Notes: generated by a model from the letters alone, not told the origin. A stretch of 64,000 nucleotides of DNA from Pseudobutyrivibrio sp. ACV-2 (GCF_900107545.1 NZ_FNQZ01000008.1:115259-179258), one strand, 5' to 3'. Numbered from the stretch's first letter, positions 51,095-61,034 are shown. Numbers and translations are program-made.

Positions 51095-53551
51095 ATGACA
51101 TATTTCACATGTTTTTTTCTTGATAATGAAAAGGATATAATCGTAAATCTTTACAAGGATTTAGACAGGATGTTTTACGTTCTCAAGACCCCAAATCATG
51201 CCACAGGCAATCTCATCAGAAACATCGCAAAAATCTGCGACCTGCCTTTGACAGAGGATGAGGATGGAATGCTCATTATCGAGGGGGAGGTTCCATGCTA
51301 CATCGATGGGAGAAATGCTGAAAGCTACATTTTTATGCTAAAGGGCACAGAGGTTGCAAATATCTACAACGATGGTTTTGTTAAGGTCAAGGCTACCATA
51401 TCAGCTATCGCAAAGACCTTGATGAGCCAGACTAAAAATTTTGCTCTTCCAGTTGGAAAAACTATTTTTAAAACGTATATACGTAGAGAACTTAAATTCA
51501 GAGCTGATATGCACACTCACATGAATGGAAATCTTTCCGGAGATGTGCTTATCGCATTAGGTATTTCCCATCAAATCAGATACCCTTTGTATTATGTTAA
51601 AAAGCTTGATTTGAAGCTTACAGATGTTCAGTGGAAGCTCCTTTATGAACAGCGCGAAAAGGTTGCAAGACAGTTTGTTACATCAGGGCTTCAGGGGAAA
51701 TACTTAGATAGAAGAATTAATGATAATACATTTATCAATTTTGCAGACTTGATTTTAAACAACATCGATAATGCAGAAGAAAATATCGTTAAAATCCGAG
51801 GCTCACTTGCAGTAATCAAGGACGGTCAGGCTGTATTTACTAACCTTGAAAAGGTTTATCTGTATCGCTATGTATTCTGTAAGGGAGTTGAAAGCGAAAG
51901 CAAAATCACATTATCAAAGGTTGAAATGATTCCTGATGAGGATGTTAAAAATTCCTTGCTTCAGATGATTAGGGATAAGGAAAATCCTGCCTATTACAGG
52001 AACACTATTTTTCAGGACAAGCTTTTATGGATTGCCAGAAGCTATAAAAAGCAGGGTATCTACTACGCAGAAATCAGTGATACAACTCTGGTAAAAAAAT
52101 ATGAATCTCTTGAAATGCTTCGTCAGATTCATCAGGTAATGCCAAGCATTTACAAGGAAACTGGAGTTATGATTCGTTTCCTTGCTGCAATGCGTCGTAT
52201 TCCACTTACCATCATCAAGGATGCCGTGACACCTGAAAATTACTTAGAGCAAAACTTAGAGGTGCTTAAGGCCACAGCATTAGATCCTTATGTGGCTGGT
52301 TGTGATTTTGTAGGAGAGGAGATTAACGATATTATCACCTTAAAGCCTGCATTCAAAGAATTGGTAAAGATAGCCAGCAAAGACCCAAGCTTCGTAATTC
52401 GTGTGCATGCAGGAGAAAACGACAGTCAAAAGGATAATATTTCACATTCTATTTTGTGTGTAAAGGAATCTTTGGCCCCTGGCCAGCCTATGCCTAAAAT
52501 GCGTCTAGGGCACGGTCTTTACACCTATAGCCCAAGCAGTAAAAAGGGTAGAGAAACCTTGAAGCAGCTCAAGGAAAATAATGTGGTCCTTGAGTTTCAG
52601 ATTACCAGCAACGTTAGACTTAATAATCTAAACTCCCTGGAGAATCATCCGCTGAAAAACTATTTAAAAAATGGAATCAGCTGTGTTCAGGGAACGGATG
52701 GTGCCGCTTTATATGGTACAGATGCCATAGAAGAGCAGCTTTCCTTGGAAAAGATGCTTGGACTTTCTGATGATGAGCTTCGACTTATGAAGGAAGCGGA
52801 AACCACCATTATTGAGGATGCTCAAAGGTCATATTCAGAGAAAAAAGTAGCTTTTGCAGAACTTCTAGGGGACAGGGATTTAGAGGATGTCCTTCTTGAA
52901 AAGATGCAGACTGTGAAGATTTCAAATGGCAAGTCAAGGGGAGCAGCAAAGCTCGATGCCAACACAGAGCTTAAGGAACAGATTTCTGAAATCACCTGGG
53001 ACAGACTGCCTGTTGTTATTATAGGTGGAAGCTTTAATACAGAAAATCGCTCGACCAAGCTAAGCGCCAATGCCACCAGCCAGATAGATGAGATGTTAGA
53101 ATACTTAAATCCTGAGGAGGTATGCTTTGTAATAGGGCATAAGCTGTCAGGCTATGAAAAATATCTGTTGGAGCATAACACAAAGGGATTTAGGATTTAT
53201 TCCTTTGTACCAGCCGTTATTACAAAATCAGAGGCAGAGCGCATTAAAAATTCTGATGTAAAGGTTAGAGTTTCAACAGAATCTCAGGGAATGGGCATCT
53301 ACAAGAGCTTCAATTACGAGATTTTTGAGCGTCGTCCATCCATGGTGGTAGCTTTTGATGGAAATAGTGCAGCTACCAATCTTATTCAAGAAGCAAAAAA
53401 TGGAAAGGGTAAATCTGCTATTTTCGTTTGGGCAAACTCTAGAACATTGATGCAAAAGGCACAGTCGTTGCATGGATACGTTCATGCTTTTGACAATGAT
53501 AACACACTGGTTTCAGCCATTGATGAGACCATAAAAAAGGCTTCCCAATAA
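51095..53551 (+). CDS. Adenosine-deaminase-like metallohydrolase fused to a Rossmann/SLOG-like domain
   Basis: A protein of 818 residues, start ATG after TGGAGG. Residues 1-130 form an unassigned domain. From about 135 to 580 lies an ADA/AMPD-type TIM barrel: HxH at 140/142 (ADMHTHMNGN), VHAGEN with His438 and Glu441, LGHGL with His473, and the metal Asp535 in QGTDGAALYG. ADA itself has two Asp here; the second is Gly536, so the substrate may differ. Residues about 645-810 form a Rossmann-like domain (VVIIGGSFN, VCFVIGHKLSG, MVVAFDGNSAATNLIQEA) like SLOG/LOG nucleotide sensors. It pairs with the AAA+ gene upstream. The deaminase activity and any defence or nucleotide-sensing role are inference. 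Confidence 0.75.
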   Translation: MTYFTCFFLDNEKDIIVNLYKDLDRMFYVLKTPNHATGNLIRNIAKICDLPLTEDEDGMLIIEGEVPCYIDGRNAESYIFMLKGTEVANIYNDGFVKVKATISAIAKTLMSQTKNFALPVGKTIFKTYIRRELKFRADMHTHMNGNLSGDVLIALGISHQIRYPLYYVKKLDLKLTDVQWKLLYEQREKVARQFVTSGLQGKYLDRRINDNTFINFADLILNNIDNAEENIVKIRGSLAVIKDGQAVFTNLEKVYLYRYVFCKGVESESKITLSKVEMIPDEDVKNSLLQMIRDKENPAYYRNTIFQDKLLWIARSYKKQGIYYAEISDTTLVKKYESLEMLRQIHQVMPSIYKETGVMIRFLAAMRRIPLTIIKDAVTPENYLEQNLEVLKATALDPYVAGCDFVGEEINDIITLKPAFKELVKIASKDPSFVIRVHAGENDSQKDNISHSILCVKESLAPGQPMPKMRLGHGLYTYSPSSKKGRETLKQLKENNVVLEFQITSNVRLNNLNSLENHPLKNYLKNGISCVQGTDGAALYGTDAIEEQLSLEKMLGLSDDELRLMKEAETTIIEDAQRSYSEKKVAFAELLGDRDLEDVLLEKMQTVKISNGKSRGAAKLDANTELKEQISEITWDRLPVVIIGGSFNTENRSTKLSANATSQIDEMLEYLNPEEVCFVIGHKLSGYEKYLLEHNTKGFRIYSFVPAVITKSEAERIKNSDVKVRVSTESQGMGIYKSFNYEIFERRPSMVVAFDGNSAATNLIQEAKNGKGKSAIFVWANSRTLMQKAQSLHGYVHAFDNDNTLVSAIDETIKKASQ

Positions 53552-53570
53552 AAAACTGGGAAGCCATATT
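53539..53570. terminator. Bidirectional terminator
   Basis: GGCTTCCCA (overlapping the stop codon of the ADA-like gene) pairs with TGGGAAGCC (53557-53565), with T-rich sequence after it and A-rich sequence before it. It also ends the convergent ABC-F gene. Confidence 0.85.
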
Positions 53571-53583
53571 TTTACTTGATCAA

Positions 53584-55224
53584 TTAATCATCAGCAAGCT
53601 CGTCAGAAGAAAGTTCAAGAACTGTACGCTTACGAGCCATTTCATCAGACTCAAGGTACTCATCGTATGTTGTCATCTTGTCGATCATCTGTCCGTTTGG
53701 AAGGATTTCGATGATACGGTTTGCAGTGGTCTGCACGATTTCGTGGTCACGAGAAGAGAAGAGGATTACACCTGAGAACTTCTGGAGACCAGTGTTAAGT
53801 GCTGTGATTGATTCCATGTCAAGGTGGTCAGTAGGCTCATCAAGCATAAGAACGTTGGAGTTTTCAATCATCATACGAGAAAGAAGAACACGAACCTTTT
53901 CACCACCGGATAATACCTTCATCTTCTTAGCGCCGTCATCACCAGCGAAAAGCATACGACCAAGGAAACCACGTACATAAGTAGCATCCTTAATCTCAGA
54001 GAACTGTGTAAGCCAGTCTACAATGAGAAGGTCTGTGCTGAAGATTTCAGTGTTGTCCTTAGGGAAGTATGACTGTGAAGTAGTAACACCCCACTTGTAG
54101 CTTCCTTCGTCTGGTTCCATCTCGCCAGCGAGAATCTGGAAGAGAACAGTTTTAGCTTTTTCGTTCGAACCAACTAAAGCAATCTTGTCTTCGCGGCCTA
54201 CGTTGAATGAAAGGTGGTCAAGGATTAACTCGCCATCAATAGTCTTTGTAAGGTTTTCAACTGAAAGAACTTCATTTCCGATTTCACGAGCTGGTCTGAA
54301 ATCGATGTATGGGTACTTACGGCTTGAAGGACGGATATCATCAAGCTGAATCTTTTCTAATGCACGCTTACGAGATGTAGCCTGCTTAGACTTAGAAGCA
54401 TTAGCAGAGAATCTCTGGATGAATTCCTGTAATTCCTTAATCTGTTCTTCCTTTTTCTTGTTAGCTTCCTTACGCTGCTGGATGATAAGCTGTGAAGACT
54501 GATACCAGAAATCATAGTTACCAGCGTAAAGCTGAATCTTGCCGTAATCGATATCTGCTGTATGTGTACATACTTTGTTAAGGAAGTATCTGTCGTGGGA
54601 TACTACGATAACTGTGTTTTCGAAGTTGATAAGGAACTCCTCAAGCCAGCCGATAGCATCTAAATCAAGGTGGTTAGTAGGCTCATCGAGAAGAAGAACA
54701 TCTGGTGAACCAAAAAGTGCTCTTGCAAGAAGAATCTTGACCTTAAGGGCACCTGGAAGCTCAGACATCTGTGTGTAGTGATATTCTGTGTCCACGCCAA
54801 GTCCGTTAAGAAGAGTAGCGGCGTCTGACTCTGCATTCCAACCATCCATCTCTGCGAACTCTGTCTCAAGCTCAGCAGCGCGGATGCCATCTTCGTCAGA
54901 AAAGTCTTCCTTCATATAAATAGCGTCCTTTTCCTTCATGATGTCGTAAAGGCGCTGATTTCCCATGATAACAGTATCAAGTGCAGTAAATTCATCATAT
55001 TTGAAGTGATCCTGCTCTAAGAATGAGAGACGATTGCCTGGACTCATGGTGATTTCACCGCTTGTAGGCTCTAACTGACCTGATAAAATCTTAAGGAATG
55101 TAGATTTACCAGCGCCGTTTGCACCGATGATACCGTAGCAGTTTCCTTCAGTAAATTTGATATTAACTTCTTCGAAAAGAGCTTTCTTTCCGAAACGAAG
55201 AGTAACATTATTTGCTTGAATCAT
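53584..55224 (-). CDS. ABC-F family ATPase with degenerate motifs
   Basis: A protein of 546 residues of the YkpA/YbiT-like ABC-F group, two ABC domains and a long helical linker. Domain 1 has Walker A GANGAGKST and LLLDEPTNHLD, but its signature reads LPGALKVKILLARAL instead of LSGGQ. Domain 2 has signature LSGGEKVRVLLSRMM but a changed Walker A (GSNEKAKTVL) and H-loop (SSRDHEI instead of SHD). One composite ATP site may therefore be weak. I recall related clostridial proteins with similar changes, so this may be a family trait. It probably acts on the ribosome; C-terminal residues are acidic. Confidence 0.87.
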   Translation of the reverse strand: MIQANNVTLRFGKKALFEEVNIKFTEGNCYGIIGANGAGKSTFLKILSGQLEPTSGEITMSPGNRLSFLEQDHFKYDEFTALDTVIMGNQRLYDIMKEKDAIYMKEDFSDEDGIRAAELETEFAEMDGWNAESDAATLLNGLGVDTEYHYTQMSELPGALKVKILLARALFGSPDVLLLDEPTNHLDLDAIGWLEEFLINFENTVIVVSHDRYFLNKVCTHTADIDYGKIQLYAGNYDFWYQSSQLIIQQRKEANKKKEEQIKELQEFIQRFSANASKSKQATSRKRALEKIQLDDIRPSSRKYPYIDFRPAREIGNEVLSVENLTKTIDGELILDHLSFNVGREDKIALVGSNEKAKTVLFQILAGEMEPDEGSYKWGVTTSQSYFPKDNTEIFSTDLLIVDWLTQFSEIKDATYVRGFLGRMLFAGDDGAKKMKVLSGGEKVRVLLSRMMIENSNVLMLDEPTDHLDMESITALNTGLQKFSGVILFSSRDHEIVQTTANRIIEILPNGQMIDKMTTYDEYLESDEMARKRTVLELSSDELADD

Positions 55225-55395
55225 TGAAATTTTCCTTTCAAAAAAATAACTAATTAAAAAAGCCTGAAATATCTTAACAAAAAAATATAAAAAAGTCTAT
55301 AAATTCACAGAATTTTCGGTATCTGCATTATTGCTTTTTAGAGTGTTAAATTATATAATGTTTAATAAAAATTTTTCAGGAAGGGTGGTGATATC

Positions 55396-57699
55396 GTGGC
55401 AGAGATGGATAAAGCTGAATTAGAAAAACTTGAACACAAAATCTCTATGGAAAATCGCGGTGTCATCGCTACAACAGATTTTGTAGACCCGGATGAGCTC
55501 TATAGAGAGCTTATTTCGCGCGTCCAGAAATACCATCCTAATACAGATATTTCCATGATTGAAAAGGCTTATCACATTGCAGCTGAAGCCCATAAGGATC
55601 AGCGACGCAAGTCAGGTGAGCCTTATATCATCCATCCACTTTGCGTGGCTATTATCCTAGCCGATTTGGAGCTCGATAAGGAAACCATCGTGGCTGGTAT
55701 TCTTCACGATGTTGTTGAGGATACCATCTACACCAAGGAGGAGCTTGCAGAGCTGTTCTCAGACGAAGTTGCAGAGCTAGTTGATGGCGTCACCAAATTA
55801 GGCCAGTTAAACTACGATGCAGATAAAGTGGAAATCCAGGCAGAGAACCTCCGAAAGATGTTCCTTGCCATGGCAAAAGATATCCGTGTCATCCTTATAA
55901 AGCTTGCAGATAGACTTCATAACATGCGTACTCTTAAATACATGAGGCCTGAAAAGCAAAAGGAAAAAGCCCGTGAGACCATGGAGATTTATGCCCCATT
56001 AGCACAGCGTTTGGGTATCAGCAGAGTTAAAATCGAGCTGGATGATTTATCACTGAAATATCTCGAACCAGACTCATACTATGATTTGGTACAAAAGATT
56101 GCTCTCAGAAAGAGCCAGCGTACTGAATATATTAATTCTTTAGTAGTAGATGTTAGAAAGCACATTGAGGCTGCTGAAATTAAGGCGGAAGTTTACGGTC
56201 GTGCCAAGCATTTCTTCAGCATCTATAAAAAGATGGTCAACCAGCACAAAACCATCGATCAGATATACGATTTATTTGCAGTCCGCATTATAGTAGATTC
56301 CATCAAGGACTGTTATGCTGCGCTTGGTGTTATCCACGAGATGTACACGCCTATTCCAGGCCGTTTCAAGGACTATATCGCCATGCCAAAGCCTAACATG
56401 TATCAGTCCTTGCATACCACTGTTATCGGCCCAAATGGCGCACCATTTGAGATTCAGATTCGTACCTACGAAATGCATCGCACCAGCGAATACGGTATCG
56501 CAGCTCACTGGAAATATAAGGAAAGTGGCGAGGGCTCTTCAGTTGTAGGCGAAGAGGAAAAGCTTTCATGGCTTCGTGAAATTTTGGAGTGGCAGCAGGA
56601 AATCTCCGACAATAAAGAATTCTCTTCTTTATTAAAATCGGACCTTAATCTGTTTTCAGATACAGTTTTCTGTTTTACACCTAGTGGAGATGTTAAGAAC
56701 CTGCCAAATGGCTCTACACCAATAGATTTTGCTTATTCCATCCATTCAGCGGTAGGCAATCGCATGATAGGTGCCAAGGTCAACGGCAAATTGGTTCCTA
56801 TCGACTACGTTATCCAAAATGGTGACCGAATCGAAATCGTTACATCTCAAAACACCAATGGACCTAGCCGAGACTGGCTTAATATCGTAAAGTCATCACA
56901 GGCTAAAAATAAAATCAACCAGTGGTTCCGCACCCAGTCAAAGGACGAAAATATTGCCAAGGGCAAGGAACTTCTCATAAATTCTGCCAAGCAAAAAGGC
57001 GTGGATTTGGGTGACATCAACAAGCCTAAATACCAGGAGCTCATCAAAAACAAATACGGCTTCCATAGCTGGGAGGATACCCTTGCAGCCATAGGCCAGG
57101 GTGCCATCAAGGAAGGTGCAGTAATCAACAGAATGTTTTCTGCATGGCAGAAAGAACATCCTATAAAGGTTACTGATGAGGATGTATTGGCAGAGCACGC
57201 AGCAGGCTCAGATAAGATTAAGCCAAAGTCTAAAAATGGTATTACCGTTAGTGGACTTTACGATGTTTCTGTGCGCTTTTCTAAGTGCTGTAACCCTGTT
57301 CCGGGAGACGAAATAGTAGGCTTTGTTACCAGAGGCCGTGGTGTTTCTGTCCACAGAACAGACTGTATTAACATGATTAATCTTCCTGATTTTGAGAAGG
57401 AGCGCCTAATCGAAGCAGAGTGGGCTCCAGGCATCGAGGAAGAGGGCAAGCGTGGCGGTGTTTACCTTACAGAAATCAACATCTACGGGAACAACCGTAC
57501 TGGACTTCTCGTAGACATCACACGTATTTTCACAGAGCGTGAAATCGACATTGATTCTATCCATTCAAAAACCAGCAAGCAGGGTGTTGCCACAATCACT
57601 ATCAAATTTGGCACCCAGAGCAAGGAGCAGCTTCGTTCCCTTGTTGAAAAAATCAAACAGGTAGAATCGATTATAGACGTAGAAAGACCTAGAGGATAA
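55396..57699 (+). CDS. rel: Bifunctional (p)ppGpp synthetase/hydrolase Rel
   Basis: A protein of 767 residues with GTG start after GGAAGGGTGG. Domains: HD hydrolase (about 55-200; RKSGEPYIIHP, His104-Asp105 in ILHDVVED), synthetase (about 245-385; GRFKDYIAMPKPNMYQSLHT, FEIQIRTYEMHRTSEYGIAA), TGS (about 415-480; VFCFTPSGDVKNLPNGSTPI), Cys-containing ZFD/RIS (SKCCNPVPGDEIVGF) and C-terminal ACT. It makes and breaks the stringent-response alarmone on stalled ribosomes. It is followed by MBL hydrolase, hemZ and hisS with overlaps, probably one operon. Confidence 0.95.
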   Translation: MAEMDKAELEKLEHKISMENRGVIATTDFVDPDELYRELISRVQKYHPNTDISMIEKAYHIAAEAHKDQRRKSGEPYIIHPLCVAIILADLELDKETIVAGILHDVVEDTIYTKEELAELFSDEVAELVDGVTKLGQLNYDADKVEIQAENLRKMFLAMAKDIRVILIKLADRLHNMRTLKYMRPEKQKEKARETMEIYAPLAQRLGISRVKIELDDLSLKYLEPDSYYDLVQKIALRKSQRTEYINSLVVDVRKHIEAAEIKAEVYGRAKHFFSIYKKMVNQHKTIDQIYDLFAVRIIVDSIKDCYAALGVIHEMYTPIPGRFKDYIAMPKPNMYQSLHTTVIGPNGAPFEIQIRTYEMHRTSEYGIAAHWKYKESGEGSSVVGEEEKLSWLREILEWQQEISDNKEFSSLLKSDLNLFSDTVFCFTPSGDVKNLPNGSTPIDFAYSIHSAVGNRMIGAKVNGKLVPIDYVIQNGDRIEIVTSQNTNGPSRDWLNIVKSSQAKNKINQWFRTQSKDENIAKGKELLINSAKQKGVDLGDINKPKYQELIKNKYGFHSWEDTLAAIGQGAIKEGAVINRMFSAWQKEHPIKVTDEDVLAEHAAGSDKIKPKSKNGITVSGLYDVSVRFSKCCNPVPGDEIVGFVTRGRGVSVHRTDCINMINLPDFEKERLIEAEWAPGIEEEGKRGGVYLTEINIYGNNRTGLLVDITRIFTEREIDIDSIHSKTSKQGVATITIKFGTQSKEQLRSLVEKIKQVESIIDVERPRG

Positions 57700-57708
57700 T
57701 TTTTTTAA

Positions 57709-58332
57709 ATGAAAGTAATGCATATATTGTTGCCAGTTTGCGCCATGAACTGCTATCTGGCAATCAACGACAAAACAAATGAGTCCATCATCATAGATCC
57801 AGGCTCATCACCTGACCGCATCAAAGCAGGGGTGGAGAAATCCGGCACAAAGCCAGTGGCTATTCTTATCACCCATGGGCATTTCGACCATATCGGTGCT
57901 GCAGCAGAAATCGCAGACACCTACGGCATAAAGATTTATGCTCACGAAGCTGAGAGAGCCACACTTGAGGATGCATCGATAAATCTTTCAGCTGACATGA
58001 TTTTCAAATCTACAGAATACAAGGCTGATGTTTATTTAAAGGATGATGAAGAGCTTGATTTAGCTGGGCTCCACTTAAAATGTCTTTTCACGCCAGGTCA
58101 TACTCCTGGCGGATGTTGTTTTTATTTCCCAAATGAAGATATTCTCTTCACTGGGGATACACTGTTTTGTGGTTCCGTTGGCCGTACAGATTTTCCAGGC
58201 GGTTCAATGTCTCAGCTTGTAAATAGCATCAAGACAAAGCTAATGACACTTTCGGATGATATTATTTGCTATCCAGGTCATGAGTCGGCCACAACCATCG
58301 GAAATGAAAGGATGTACAATCCATTTCTATGA
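57709..58332 (+). CDS. MBL-fold hydrolase (glyoxalase II-like)
   Basis: A metallo-beta-lactamase-fold protein of 207 residues. The dinuclear metal motif is seen as THGHFDHIGA (HxHxDH), with further ligands in FTPGHTPGG, LFTGDTLF and CYPGHESATT. Members close to this length act as hydroxyacylglutathione-hydrolase-like thioesterases; as clostridia usually lack glutathione, the natural thioester is uncertain. It lies nine bases after rel and its stop overlaps the hemZ start, an order common in Firmicutes. Confidence 0.9.
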   Translation: MKVMHILLPVCAMNCYLAINDKTNESIIIDPGSSPDRIKAGVEKSGTKPVAILITHGHFDHIGAAAEIADTYGIKIYAHEAERATLEDASINLSADMIFKSTEYKADVYLKDDEELDLAGLHLKCLFTPGHTPGGCCFYFPNEDILFTGDTLFCGSVGRTDFPGGSMSQLVNSIKTKLMTLSDDIICYPGHESATTIGNERMYNPFL

Positions 58333-59768
58333 TTTATGTAAAGTTAAACGAAAATAATTTTGAATATGATATTTATTCCCTGATAAAGGCTTTTTATCCT
58401 AAAGAGGAGGTGCGTATAGGCACTGACGAGGCTCCTGTGGATGAAGAGCTTTTGTTTTGCATGGATGTTAAATACGCAGACAATAAGCTTACATTAGATG
58501 GACAGGAGGTAGCTATTGATTATGCTAATCGCCCAGACACTAAAAATCGCCTAAAGCTGGCTATTTACGAAAGTTTGCATCAGCGTACAGGAAAGGACCT
58601 GCCATGGGGCACACTCACAGGCATTCGTCCTACCAAAATCTCCCTTGGAATGATAGAAGAAGGGGCAACTGATTCCGACGTGGAAGCCTACATGCGAAGC
58701 ACCTACCTTACATCAAAGGACAAAATAGACCTAAGCCTTCAGGTTTCCCACAAGGAGCATGAGCTTTTATCTAAAATCGATTACGATAATGGCTACTCAG
58801 TGTATATTGGCATTCCATTTTGCCCAAGCACCTGCTTGTATTGTTCCTTTACTTCATACCCAATAGGGCTTTGGACTAAAAAGCTTGATGACTATATCGA
58901 CGCTTTGGAAAAGGAAATGAAATTTACCTCAGAGGCATGCAAGGACAAGAGTCTTACCACTATCTATATTGGCGGTGGTACACCTACATCCCTTGACGAG
59001 GTGCATTTAGACAGACTTCTTACACTTGTGGATAAATACTTTGATACCCAGTCTCTCTTGGAATATACAGTTGAGGCAGGTCGTCCGGATTCAATCACCT
59101 ATGAAAAGCTTCAGGTGATGAAGAAGCATCCTGTCAGCCGAATTTCCATCAATCCACAGACCATGAATCAAAAGACCCTTGATTTAATCGGTCGTTTCCA
59201 CAAGGTGGAGGATATTTACAGAGTATATGGCTGGGCCAGAGAGCTAGGCTTTAAAAATATCAACATGGACCTTATTCTTGGTTTGCCAAACGAGACTCTT
59301 GAGGATGTTAAATACACCTTAAGTGAGGTGGAAAAGCTTGCTCCTGACAATCTTACAGTGCATTCATTGGCCCTTAAGCATTCGGCAAGGCTTAACTACG
59401 ATAAAGAGGCCTACGAGGATTATTTAATAGATAATTCTCAAAAACACATGGATGTGTGCCTTGAGTCGGCAAAGCGAATGGGCATGTCACCATATTATCT
59501 GTATCGACAGAAAAATATGGCGGCAAATCTTGAAAATATCGGATATGCCACTGCAGGAAATGAGGGGCTTTATAATATCTTGATAATGGAAGAAAAACAA
59601 ACTATAATGGCACTTGGCGCTGGCTGTGCCTGCAAGTTTGTTGCAGACCACGGCAAGACAGTAACCAGATGTGAAAATGTCAAGGATGTTCAGCTTTACA
59701 TGGACAGAATTGATGAAATGATAGAAAGAAAACGTGAAAGACTTAGAGAGGATTTGAAATGGCTTTAA
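58329..59768 (+). CDS. hemZ: Radical-SAM coproporphyrinogen dehydrogenase-like HemZ
   Basis: A protein of 479 residues. After an N-terminal domain of about 160 residues comes the radical-SAM core with the CxxxCxxC cluster motif in FCPSTCLYCSFTSYP, GGGTPTSLDE, and the RISINPQTMN and NMDLILGLP segments. HemZ-type enzymes are thought to oxidise coproporphyrinogen III without oxygen, but many clostridial copies lie in genomes without a haem pathway. No other haem gene is nearby, so the role here is open. Start and stop overlap the neighbouring genes (ATGA). Confidence 0.87.
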   Translation: MIYVKLNENNFEYDIYSLIKAFYPKEEVRIGTDEAPVDEELLFCMDVKYADNKLTLDGQEVAIDYANRPDTKNRLKLAIYESLHQRTGKDLPWGTLTGIRPTKISLGMIEEGATDSDVEAYMRSTYLTSKDKIDLSLQVSHKEHELLSKIDYDNGYSVYIGIPFCPSTCLYCSFTSYPIGLWTKKLDDYIDALEKEMKFTSEACKDKSLTTIYIGGGTPTSLDEVHLDRLLTLVDKYFDTQSLLEYTVEAGRPDSITYEKLQVMKKHPVSRISINPQTMNQKTLDLIGRFHKVEDIYRVYGWARELGFKNINMDLILGLPNETLEDVKYTLSEVEKLAPDNLTVHSLALKHSARLNYDKEAYEDYLIDNSQKHMDVCLESAKRMGMSPYYLYRQKNMAANLENIGYATAGNEGLYNILIMEEKQTIMALGAGCACKFVADHGKTVTRCENVKDVQLYMDRIDEMIERKRERLREDLKWL

Positions 59769-61018
59769 ACAAGAAACCAGTTAATGGAATGAAGGATATA
59801 CTTCCATACGAGATGGAGGTTCGTGATTACGTAACATCTATTATCAAAGAAACTTATCGTTCATTTGGATTTACCCCAATTGAGACACCAGCTATGGAGT
59901 CTATTGGCAATCTTTCAAACAAGCAGGGTGGAGAAAACGAAAAGCTTATCTTCAAGGTAATGAAGAGAGGCGAAAAGCTTAACATCCCTGAGGCTACTAC
60001 AGAGGAGCAGGTGGTTGATTTTGGTATGAGATATGACCTTACAGTTCCACTTTGCCGTTTTTATTCAAATCACGCTAATGAGCTTTCAGCACCATTTAAG
60101 GCTCTTCAGATTGGTTCTGTATGGAGAGCAGACAGACCTCAGCGTGGTCGTTACAGACAGTTTACACAGTGCGATATCGATATTCTTGGTGAGCCTAGCA
60201 ATCTTGCTGAAATCGAGCTTATTCTTGCTACAACCACTACACTTGGTCGTATTGGCTTCAAGAATTTTGAGATTCGAATTAATGAGCGTCGTATCCTTAA
60301 GGCAATGGCTGCTTATGCAGGCTTCGCAGAGGACGATTATGATTCTATTTTCATTACACTTGATAAGATGGACAAAATCGGTCTTGATGGCGTTTCAGCA
60401 GAGCTTCTTGAGGCAGGTTATTCAAAGGAGTCTATTGATAAATACGTAGGCTTATTTGAAGCTCTTTCAGATGTAAAGGATGTTGCAGCTGGAATGGATG
60501 TACTCCTTGAGAAGCTTGGTGAGTTCCTTGATGAAGAGGTGGCAGATTGGATGCGCGAGATTGCAGCAGCTGTCAATGCTACAAAGGAAGCACAGTTTGA
60601 GCTTGTTTTTGACCCTACACTCGTACGTGGAATGAGCTATTACACAGGAACTATCTTTGAGATTGCTATCCCTGAGTTTGGTGGAAGCTGCGGCGGTGGC
60701 GGACGCTACGACAAAATGATTGGCAACTTCACAGGTCAGAATACTCCAGCATGTGGTTTCTCAATCGGCTTTGAGCGTATCATCCTTCTTCTTATGGAGC
60801 AGGGCTTCAAGGTGCCAGGTGCCAGCAAAAAGGTAGCCTATCTTGTAGAAAAAGGCTACCCAGCAGAAAAGCTTTCTGAAGTTATGGCGCAGGCAAAGGC
60901 TGCACGCGCTGAAGGCCAAACAGTTCTTGTGGTTCGCATGAACAAAAATAAAAAGTTCCAGAAGGAACAACTTACAAATGATGGATATGAAGAGTTCGTA
61001 GAATTCTTTAACAGATAA
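59759..61018 (+). CDS. hisS: Histidyl-tRNA synthetase
   Basis: A class II synthetase of 419 residues that charges tRNA-His. Motif 1 region: IIKETYRSFGFTPIETPAME. Motif 2: VWRADRPQRGRYRQFTQCDI. The HisA-type motif is VRGMSYYTGTIFEI (usually RGLDYYT). Motif 3: ACGFSIGFERIILL. The C-terminal anticodon-binding domain (about 335-419) is present. It overlaps hemZ by ten bases, so it is expressed with the rel operon, and no separate T-box leader is seen. Confidence 0.95.
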   Translation: MALNKKPVNGMKDILPYEMEVRDYVTSIIKETYRSFGFTPIETPAMESIGNLSNKQGGENEKLIFKVMKRGEKLNIPEATTEEQVVDFGMRYDLTVPLCRFYSNHANELSAPFKALQIGSVWRADRPQRGRYRQFTQCDIDILGEPSNLAEIELILATTTTLGRIGFKNFEIRINERRILKAMAAYAGFAEDDYDSIFITLDKMDKIGLDGVSAELLEAGYSKESIDKYVGLFEALSDVKDVAAGMDVLLEKLGEFLDEEVADWMREIAAAVNATKEAQFELVFDPTLVRGMSYYTGTIFEIAIPEFGGSCGGGGRYDKMIGNFTGQNTPACGFSIGFERIILLLMEQGFKVPGASKKVAYLVEKGYPAEKLSEVMAQAKAARAEGQTVLVVRMNKNKKFQKEQLTNDGYEEFVEFFNR

Positions 61019-61034
61019 AAAGCACTGGCAAATA

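Noticed and set aside
49775..53551. A confident call of a RADAR defence system
   Set aside because: The ATPase is DUF815, half the size of RdrA, and the ADA protein has extra domains. Only the functional logic is similar, so it is kept as a hypothesis.
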